Source: Myxococcales bacterium (GTDB taxonomy: Bacteria > Myxococcota_A > Polyangia > Haliangiales > Haliangiaceae). Taken from it: a stretch of 64,000 nt of DNA. The number at the start of each line of letters is the position of its first letter. Position 1 is the first letter of the stretch. The notes below the pieces were generated by a model. The model searched no databases. It saw only the letters and a program-made list of their open reading frames with translations, and had not been told where the DNA came from. Location: NCBI GenBank assembly GCA_028287135.1, contig JAQBQE010000033.1, positions 144,282 through 208,281 of the forward strand. The letters run 5' to 3'. The position numbers and the translations under genes are program-made. This document shows positions 58,280 to 64,000 of the stretch, in pieces.

Positions 58280-59515
58280 GTGCCGCACGTCGTCTTCATC
58301 GCTCCGCGCTTTCTCGAGAACACCAATCGCTACGTCCGCGCGTTCGCCGCGCTCGACGGCGTCACGCTGAGCGTCGTCAGCGCTGATCCGGCGGAGGCGA
58401 TCCCCGCGGCGATCCGCCCCTACATCGGGGGCCACTTCGGCGTCGCCAACTGCCTCGACGGCACCCAGCTCACCCGCGCGGTGCGAGCGATTGCCAGCTC
58501 GGTCGGCCGCGTCGATCGGCTCGCCGGTGCGCTCGAGCAGCTGCAGATGCCGATGGCAGAGGTCCGCGATGCGCTGGAGATCGAGGGACTGAGCACCGCG
58601 ATCGCGCGCAACTTCCGCGACAAGGACCGGATGAAGGAGGTCCTGCGCGCACGCGGCGTCCCGGTCGCCCGCAGCACGCTCGCGCGCTCGCGCGACGAGA
58701 TCGTGGCGTTCATCGAGCAGGTCGGGTTCCCGGTGATCGTCAAGCCGCAGGCCGGCCTCGGCTCGCGCGCCACGTTCCGGGTCGAGACCCCCGATGACCT
58801 CGCGGCGATCGCATCGCCCACCAAGACCAGCCCGATCCAGGTCGAGGAGTTCGTGCGCGCTCGCGAGCACACATGCGAGACGGTGACGATCCGGGGCACG
58901 CCGGTGTGGCGGTCGGGGACGCGCTACTTCCCGTCGCCGCTCGAAGTGCTCGAGGCGCCGTGGATCCAGTACTGCGTGCTGCTGCCCCGCGAGGCCGACG
59001 ACGCGACGTGGACCAGGTTCCATCCGACCAACGGTGACGCGCTGTCGGCGCTGTTCGGCGATCAGGCAAGGACCGCCGCGGGCACCGCGCTGACCCACAT
59101 GGAGTGGTTTCTCCGCGAGGACGGTACCGCCCTCGTCAACGAGGTCGGCGTGCGGCCACCGGGCGTTCAGATCATGCCGCTGATGAGCATCGGGCACGGC
59201 ACCGACATGATCGCGGACTGGTGTCGGCTGATCGCGCTTGACCAGTTCACGCCCAAGCCGCGGACGATGGCCGCCGGCTCCGCGTTCTTCCGCGGCCAGG
59301 GCGCGGGCTCACGGATCGCGTCGGTCACCGGCATCGAGCGCGCGATCGAGCAAGCCGGGGACTCGCTCGTCGAGATGCGCACGCCCAAGGTCGGCCAGCC
59401 CCGCGCCGAAGGCTACGAGGGTGAGGGCTTCGCGATCATCAAGCACGCGACCACCGAGGGCGCGAAGCTCGCGCTCCGCGCACTGATCGAGAACATCCAG
59501 ATCCGCTACCACTGA
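58280..59515 (+). CDS. ATP-grasp ligase (second of tandem pair)
   Basis: This 411-residue ATP-grasp protein begins at a GTG 14 bases after the first. It keeps the same plan: FRDKDRMKEVLRARGVPVAR, GFPVIVKPQAGLGSRATF, VEEFVRAREHTCETV and MEWFLREDGTALVNEVGVRP. The similarity suggests an old duplication with different acceptor or donor preference. Two consecutive ligases could build a dipeptide-like product or modify one substrate twice. A hairpin terminator follows. Confidence 0.88.
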   Translation: MPHVVFIAPRFLENTNRYVRAFAALDGVTLSVVSADPAEAIPAAIRPYIGGHFGVANCLDGTQLTRAVRAIASSVGRVDRLAGALEQLQMPMAEVRDALEIEGLSTAIARNFRDKDRMKEVLRARGVPVARSTLARSRDEIVAFIEQVGFPVIVKPQAGLGSRATFRVETPDDLAAIASPTKTSPIQVEEFVRAREHTCETVTIRGTPVWRSGTRYFPSPLEVLEAPWIQYCVLLPREADDATWTRFHPTNGDALSALFGDQARTAAGTALTHMEWFLREDGTALVNEVGVRPPGVQIMPLMSIGHGTDMIADWCRLIALDQFTPKPRTMAAGSAFFRGQGAGSRIASVTGIERAIEQAGDSLVEMRTPKVGQPRAEGYEGEGFAIIKHATTEGAKLALRALIENIQIRYH

Positions 59516-59524
59516 GCGAACGAG

Positions 59525-59541
59525 ACCGTCGCCGAGACGGT
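59525..59541. terminator. Hairpin between converging genes
   Basis: ACCGTC pairs with GACGGT around GCCGA, flanked by ACTG and CAGT that can extend the stem imperfectly. It lies between the ATP-grasp stop and the cytochrome gene's stop and could end both transcripts. No U-tract is present. Confidence 0.5.
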
Positions 59542-60708
59542 TCAGTGCGCGTGGCCGCTGTGATCGTCGTGCGCGCCAGCAGCGCCGGGCGCCGGCATCG
59601 CCGGAGCGGTGACGCCTTCGGCCGCGACCATCGGATAGCCGCGCGTGTGCCAGACATTGACGCCCTCGTCGAGGACGACCGCCTTCTTGTGGCCGCGCTT
59701 GACGAGCTCGTCGACGACGATGCCCGACAGGTGATGCGGACACGCGCAGTACGCGACGACCCAGGTGTCGAGCGGGAGGTCGTTGAGGCGCGCGACGTCG
59801 TGATACGGGATCGAGACCGCGCCCTTGATGTGTGCACGCATCCAGTCCGACGGTGGACGCGCATCGACGATGATCATCTTGGCCCCCGCCTTGTAGGCCT
59901 TGGCCACGTCATCGACGGACACGAACCGACCGTCGCGTGGCTTCCACGCCGGGTCCTTGCCCTTGGGGTTGATGACGAGCGGCTCCTTGCCGGTCGGGGC
60001 CGGCAGCATGCCCGCGAACTTCGCGCCGGAGCCGAGCGTGCGGACGTAGGCGACGACATCGTTGATCTGCCCGTCGGTGAGCTGACCGGCGAACGGCAGC
60101 ATCTTGGTGCCCGGGCGACCGTGGACGATCGCGTGCTTGATGAACGGATCGCTCGCCTGGGCCTGGAACATCACGTTCGCGAGGTGAGGCGCATCGCCGC
60201 GCGTGGCCTTGTCGCCGTGGCAGGTCTTGCAGCTCTTGAGATAGAGCGCCTCGCCCTTTGCCGGGTCGCCCGGCTTCGTGATCGGCGCGAGCTCCTTCAC
60301 CTTGGGGCCCTGCTCGCGGAGGTACGCGACGAGGCGCGTGATCGCGGCGTCGTCGAGCGGACCGCCGAGCTTGTCGCTGTACCCGGCCATCGCCGTGCCG
60401 GGACGCCCCGTCACGATCGACGCCTTGAGAAAGTCGTCGGTCGCGCTCTCGAGGAACGTCGGATTGTTGAGCGCGGGCGCGTTGTCCGCGATGTAGCCCT
60501 CGAGCTTCGCGCCGTGACACTGCGCGCACAACGCGACGTAGATCTGCGAGCCCGGCAACGTTGCCGGGTGCGCATCCGCCACCGGCGCATCCTTGACGAT
60601 GGCCGGCGGCGCGGGTGGTGGTCGGTTCACGGGCGCCCCGGCGGGCGGCGCCGCGTTCGAGTCACAACCGCTGATAACTAGACACAGGAGAAGCCACGGA
60701 CGGATCAC
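59542..60708 (-). CDS. Di-cytochrome c and rhodanese lipoprotein
   Basis: This 388-residue exported protein has lipobox MIRPWLLLCLVISGC. Two mono-haem cytochrome c domains follow, with CAQCH (about residue 60) and CKTCH (about 160); distal Met candidates are MAGYS and MLPFAG. A rhodanese domain spans about 265-360 (IIVDARPPSDWMRAHIKGAV, active-site Cys in AYCACPHHLSG). The end is His-rich (HDDHSGHAH), a possible metal site. Haem c electron transfer fused to sulphur transfer suggests a periplasmic sulphur or thiol oxidation step. It converges with the ATP-grasp operon. Confidence 0.9.
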   Translation of the reverse strand: MIRPWLLLCLVISGCDSNAAPPAGAPVNRPPPAPPAIVKDAPVADAHPATLPGSQIYVALCAQCHGAKLEGYIADNAPALNNPTFLESATDDFLKASIVTGRPGTAMAGYSDKLGGPLDDAAITRLVAYLREQGPKVKELAPITKPGDPAKGEALYLKSCKTCHGDKATRGDAPHLANVMFQAQASDPFIKHAIVHGRPGTKMLPFAGQLTDGQINDVVAYVRTLGSGAKFAGMLPAPTGKEPLVINPKGKDPAWKPRDGRFVSVDDVAKAYKAGAKMIIVDARPPSDWMRAHIKGAVSIPYHDVARLNDLPLDTWVVAYCACPHHLSGIVVDELVKRGHKKAVVLDEGVNVWHTRGYPMVAAEGVTAPAMPAPGAAGAHDDHSGHAH

Positions 60709-60739
60709 GCCCGGACTATGCCACTGCTGATCGCAGGAG

Positions 60740-61183
60740 CTAGCGACGATGGTCGCGGATCACCGGGCCGTTGTCGGGCGGCGGTGGGGCGTCGTTGCGG
60801 CGATGGTCGCGAACGTTGTTGTTGTTCCGGTTGTCGTGCCGCTCCTCGACGCGGGCGCCGGCGGACCACCGACCCTCGACCCAGACGTGGCCACGGCCGC
60901 GGCGCTCCCAGCGGCCGTCCTCCCAGCGCGATCCGACGCGCTCGCGCTCCCAGTATCCATCGCGCCATTGCCACTGGTTCCCGCGGCGATCCCAGCGGCC
61001 CTGGATGAAGACGTATCCGGGACGGGTATCGCGCACGTAGACGCGCGGCGGGGGTGGCTCCTCGTCGACTTCGACATAGGCAACCGGGGCGCTCACACGA
61101 CCGTGAGCACGAACGACGCAACCGACCGACCCTGCTGCCAGGGCGGCGACGAGCGCAAAGCTACCGAATTTCATGAGACGCAT
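60740..61183 (-). CDS. YXWGXW-repeat-like lipoprotein
   Basis: This 147-residue protein has a signal peptide with lipobox (FALVAALAAGSVGC) and repeated aromatic words: GYVFIQGRWDRRGNQWQWRD, GYWERERVGSRWEDGRW, HVWVEGRW. These match the YXWGXW/YXWV repeat family of small envelope proteins. The C-terminus is rich in Asn, Arg and Pro. AGGAGGA three bases before the first ATG supports this start over a second ATG three codons on. Confidence 0.82.
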   Translation of the reverse strand: MRLMKFGSFALVAALAAGSVGCVVRAHGRVSAPVAYVEVDEEPPPPRVYVRDTRPGYVFIQGRWDRRGNQWQWRDGYWERERVGSRWEDGRWERRGRGHVWVEGRWSAGARVEERHDNRNNNNVRDHRRNDAPPPPDNGPVIRDHRR

Positions 61184-61186
61184 GCT

Positions 61187-61193
61187 TCCTCCT
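61187..61193 (-). promoter_or_regulatory. Strong ribosome binding site of YXWGXW-type gene
   Basis: AGGAGGA on the minus strand lies three bases before the ATG at 61183 and decides the start. Confidence 0.65.
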
Positions 61194-61461
61194 CAGGAGT
61201 GGTCGCTGGAGCAAACGTGAGACCAGGAGTCAGACCGCCGAATTCATTCGAAGGTTAAGCCCCCGAGACGTCTACCGTGAAGTCCAGGCGATGTGGATTT
61301 CACGCCACACTCATGTGCGGCGGTGTGCCCCCACCCCTGAGGGCCGGTCGCCGGGTGAGTGATCATCAGCTTGGGGCGAGCGACACACGACATCGTGCGT
61401 GGACTCGTCCTGCACGACTGCACGCTACCTCCGGGCATGGCCGTTGCACCGATGGCCTGCG

Positions 61462-61842
61462 ATGCGCGCGATGGTCCCGATCGGGCGTGCTCTGTTCGCC
61501 CTGCTGTTCATCACCTCGATCATCGGCCACTTCTCGAGCTCCACGATCGCGTATGCGACCGCGCACGGCGTGCCATTGGCCACCCTGGTGGTCCCGCTGA
61601 CCGGCATCGTCGCCTTCCTCGGCGGCGCGATGGTCCTGATCGGCTACCGCGCCCGGTTCGGGGCGTTCCTGCTGTTCGTGTTCCTCGTTCCTGTGACGAT
61701 CGTCATGCACCGGTTCTGGGGAATCCCGGATCCAACCGTCGCCGCGATGCAACAGGCAGCGTTCATGAAGAACCTGGCGTTGATCGGCACCACGCTCTTG
61801 ATCATGTTTTACGGCTCGGGTCCGGTCAGCCTCGACGACTGA
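61462..61842 (+). CDS. DoxX-like small membrane protein
   Basis: This 126-residue protein has four predicted membrane helices: GRALFALLFITSIIGHF, ATLVVPLTGIVAFLGGAMV, FGAFLLFVFLVPVTIVM and LALIGTTLLIMFYG. The pattern R-A-L-x-A-L-x-F followed by GGAMVLIGYRARFGA is typical of DoxX. The start MRAMVPIGRALFA is chosen because the upstream part of the frame is not membrane-like. DoxX relatives take part in redox or thiol stress at the membrane; the exact role here is unknown. Confidence 0.8.
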   Translation: MRAMVPIGRALFALLFITSIIGHFSSSTIAYATAHGVPLATLVVPLTGIVAFLGGAMVLIGYRARFGAFLLFVFLVPVTIVMHRFWGIPDPTVAAMQQAAFMKNLALIGTTLLIMFYGSGPVSLDD

Positions 61843-61871
61843 GCGCCCACGTTCTGAGCTACGATACGACC

Positions 61872-62450
61872 GTGCGGCTCGCCGGCCTGTTCGTGACCAG
61901 CCTTGCCCTCGTGGGCTGCACACGCGATCCCGCGGAGGAGGTCTGCCCCGACATCGCGGATGGCGATCTGGTCGTCACCGAGGTCGGGGGCGGGCAGATG
62001 GGCAACGACACCCTCCACGAGTGGATCGAGCTCTACAACGCGAGCGGCAGGACCCTCGACCTGCTCGGCGTGAAGGTCCGGTTCCGCCGGATCGACGGCA
62101 GCAGCGAGGTCTCGATCCTCGTGCGCCGCGAGCTTCCCGCCGCCGCCGGCTCGTACACGGTGCTCGGCAAGGACGACGATCTAGACCTCGACGGCTACCT
62201 CGATTACGGCTTCGCCTCCGACTTCACGACGAGCTGGCTCGGTGCGGCGGCCGTCGACGTCGAGGCGTGTGGGACCAAGGTCGACCGCGCACGCTATGAT
62301 TCGCTCCCTCGCACCGGGACGTATTCGCTCGGCGTGACCCCGCCGACCGCCGAGGCAAACGATCTCCCGGCGAACTGGTGCACCGATGCGACGGTGAACG
62401 CGGGGAGCTTCCCCGGCTCGCCGCAGAAGGCCAACGCTGCATGTCCCTGA
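61872..62450 (+). CDS. Lamin-tail-domain lipoprotein
   Basis: This 192-residue exported protein starts at a GTG, with signal peptide RLAGLFVTSLALVGC. One lamin tail domain follows (GDLVVTEVGGGQ, HEWIELYNASGRTLDLLGVK, SYTVLGKDDDLDLDGYLDYG). The end NWCTDATVNAGSFPGSPQKA is also typical. Such proteins are frequent in myxobacteria. Its stop overlaps the region before the thermonuclease-like gene. Confidence 0.85.
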   Translation: MRLAGLFVTSLALVGCTRDPAEEVCPDIADGDLVVTEVGGGQMGNDTLHEWIELYNASGRTLDLLGVKVRFRRIDGSSEVSILVRRELPAAAGSYTVLGKDDDLDLDGYLDYGFASDFTTSWLGAAAVDVEACGTKVDRARYDSLPRTGTYSLGVTPPTAEANDLPANWCTDATVNAGSFPGSPQKANAACP

Positions 62451-62458
62451 CCTCCTCC

Positions 62459-63526
62459 ATGTCTCGTCGTCCGCTGATCCTCGTCCTCGCCTCGGCCCTC
62501 GCGATCACGGGCTCGTGCTCGCCGGTCGGCGGCGATCGCTACACACGCAAGCAGGCGCAGAAGTCGCTGCTGAAGCTCGAGGCCCCGGGCCTCGTGATCG
62601 GCGAGTTCACGCTGACCAAGATCGTCGACGGTGACACGGTGCGGGTCGACGGGCTCGATAGCTCGCTGCGTCTGCTCGGCATGGACACCGAGGAGACGTT
62701 CAAGAACGAGGCGGATCGCCGCGCGGTCGAGACCGACTGGAAGGGGTACGTCGAGGAGAAGCGCAACAAGGTCCGCCCCGGCCGCATCGCGACGCCCACC
62801 GGCGAGGTCGCCAAGGAGTGGGCGAAGAAGTTCTTCGACGGCACCGTGCGGGTCCGGCTCGAGCGCGATCACCCGGCGGAGATCCGCGATCGATTCAATC
62901 GCTACCTCAGCTACCTGTTCGTGCAGAAGAACGGCACGTGGGTGAACTACAACGTCGAGTCCGTGCGTGCGGGGATGTCGCCCTACTACACGAAGTACGG
63001 GTTCTCGCGCCGGTTCCACGACGAGTTCGTCAAGGCGCAGGCCGAAGCCAAGGCCGCCAAGCGCGGGATCTGGCAGGACGGGATCATGAAGTACCCGGAC
63101 TACCCGGAGCGCGAGGCCTGGTGGACGCCGCGCGCCGAGTTCGTCGCGAAGTTTCGCGTCGAGGGGGCGGGCAAGGACAACTACCTCGACGTCACGCACT
63201 GGGATGCGCTGAAGCAGCTCGAGAACCTGGTCGGCAAGGAGGTCCACGTCCTTGGCACCGTCGATGACGTGCGACTGAACGAGCGCGGCCCGGCACGCGT
63301 CGCCTTGAACCGGTTCCCGATCGTGTTCTTCGACCGCGACGTGCTCGGGAGCTCGGGGATCATGCAGTGGAAGGGTGAGTACGTGGAGGTGATCGGGATC
63401 CCGACGATCTACGAGAACAAGACCACCAAGAAGAAGCAGGTGCAGATCGTGATCGACAGCGCCAGCCAGATCCGCCTGTCCACCGTACCCGGCCTCGCCG
63501 TACCCACCGTGAGCCCGAGCCCGTGA
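62459..63526 (+). CDS. Thermonuclease (SNase)-like lipoprotein
   Basis: This 355-residue protein has signal MSRRPLILVLASALAITGSC with a lipobox-like Cys. An SNase domain follows with the fold's landmarks: KIVDGDTVRVDGLDSSLRLL, GMDTEET, VRVRLERDHPAEIRDRFNRY and YLSYLFVQKNGTWVNY. The catalytic Arg/Glu positions look present. The C-terminal third (NLVGKEVHVLGTVDDVRLNE) is an OB-fold-like domain. Six residues upstream another ATG (62441) overlaps the previous stop by 10 bases and may be the start. It could degrade nucleic acid at the cell surface. Confidence 0.82.
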   Translation: MSRRPLILVLASALAITGSCSPVGGDRYTRKQAQKSLLKLEAPGLVIGEFTLTKIVDGDTVRVDGLDSSLRLLGMDTEETFKNEADRRAVETDWKGYVEEKRNKVRPGRIATPTGEVAKEWAKKFFDGTVRVRLERDHPAEIRDRFNRYLSYLFVQKNGTWVNYNVESVRAGMSPYYTKYGFSRRFHDEFVKAQAEAKAAKRGIWQDGIMKYPDYPEREAWWTPRAEFVAKFRVEGAGKDNYLDVTHWDALKQLENLVGKEVHVLGTVDDVRLNERGPARVALNRFPIVFFDRDVLGSSGIMQWKGEYVEVIGIPTIYENKTTKKKQVQIVIDSASQIRLSTVPGLAVPTVSPSP

Positions 63527-63574
63527 CGGCGCTTACGTCTGGATCCCACGGATCGTGCGACCCTAGGAGCCCTC

Positions 63575-64000
63575 ATGCGCATGCGTAACCTCGTGCTCGG
63601 CGCGCTCGCCGGTGCTTCCGCCCTGCTCGCTGCATGTGGGCCCGATGCCAAGACCGGCGACTGCACCGATGACCTGATCTCCGGCGACCTCGTGATCACC
63701 GAGGTGTTCGCGGACTCCAAGGCACCTCCCGGCGGCAGCGGCACCGACGAGGGCAAGGAGTGGTTCGAGATCTACAACGCGTCCGATCGCGCGGTCGAGC
63801 TCGCCGGGTTGACCATCACGCACAGCCGCCCCGACGGCTCGCGCGCCAAGGCGCACGTCGTCAAGGACGTCACCATCGCGCCGGGTCAGTTCTTCACGCT
63901 CGGCAACTCGGCGTCGGATCTCCTGCCCGCGTACATCGACTACGGCTACAGCGCCGACCTCGGCGACTTCTTCAACACCGACGGCGGCAAGCTCGCGCTC
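63575..64000 (+). CDS. Lamin-tail-domain lipoprotein, truncated by window end
   Basis: The visible 142 residues start MRMRNLVLGALAGASALLAA with the lipobox Cys next, after an AGGAG site. A lamin tail domain follows (DLVITEVFADSKAP, EWFEIYNASDRAVELAGLTI, GQFFTLGNSASDLLPAYIDY). It resembles the lamin-tail lipoprotein at 61872 and may be a second, diverged copy around the thermonuclease-like gene. The C-terminus lies outside the window. Confidence 0.85.
   Translation, partial: MRMRNLVLGALAGASALLAACGPDAKTGDCTDDLISGDLVITEVFADSKAPPGGSGTDEGKEWFEIYNASDRAVELAGLTITHSRPDGSRAKAHVVKDVTIAPGQFFTLGNSASDLLPAYIDYGYSADLGDFFNTDGGKLAL

Noticed and set aside
61359..61871. Upstream extension of the lamin-tail lipoprotein through the DoxX-like gene
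   Set aside because: The extension is Arg-rich shadow sequence; a signal peptide with lipobox begins at the GTG at 61872.

Overview
The window is high-GC DNA from a Gram-negative bacterium, very probably a member of the Myxococcota (Polyangia/Haliangia-like). The reasons are the number of Ser/Thr protein kinases, long hybrid signalling proteins, many short lipoproteins with Cys-rich, FG-GAP or lamin-tail domains, and an alternative chemosensory operon. The assignment rests on gene content only.

Layout. 1-9386 (minus strand): a tightly overlapping chemosensory operon, cheW-cheR(TPR)-cheW-mcp-cheA(REC)-cheB, followed by a triple-receiver histidine kinase and a receiver protein cut by the window edge. 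The core gene set matches Wsp-type systems, but no diguanylate cyclase is visible. 9538-20165: envelope housekeeping (cdsA, uppS, a PspA protein, a GspC-like PDZ protein, a PilZ protein, a metallo-beta-lactamase-fold protein that has lost its metal ligands, a class A penicillin-binding protein, tatA, tatC, a membrane protein with an L7/L12-like head). 20262-24866: a Ser/Thr kinase with TPRs, a GspE N-domain protein whose GTG start abuts tRNA-Arg(CCG), a hypothetical protein, and a frameshifted remnant of a Calx-beta-like repeat protein. 24908-38375: malic enzyme, two lipoproteins, a 1726-residue kinase-STAND-propeller protein, an FHA-AAA+-Fis protein without GAFTGA, and an RlmI-like methyltransferase.

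38376-45290 is an accessory island. It is bounded by two copies of the 3' end of the methyltransferase gene. It holds a group II intron inserted in a dispersed repeat, with the uninterrupted repeat present nearby, an IS66 fragment, a small CxxC protein, a 91-bp tandem array, an HNH endonuclease gene and about eight irregular palindrome-bearing repeat units. After it come an SRAP protein, a polar amino-acid ABC transporter with fused binding protein and permease, a diiron protein, OmpA and CHRD lipoproteins and a hybrid histidine kinase.

54226-59515 is the most interesting part. Five same-strand genes follow one another. Two adjacent ones are each split by an in-frame UGA, and each UGA is followed at the same distance by a hairpin that fits a bacterial SECIS. 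Read through, the first is an exported beta-barrel-thioredoxin fusion with a CxxU motif and the second a lipoprotein redoxin with a UxxC motif. They lie between a Cys-rich C2-like lipoprotein and two ATP-grasp ligases. I read this as a candidate cell-envelope selenoprotein redox locus. The window ends with a cytochrome c-rhodanese lipoprotein, a YXWGXW-type protein, a DoxX-like protein and two lamin-tail lipoproteins around a thermonuclease-like lipoprotein.
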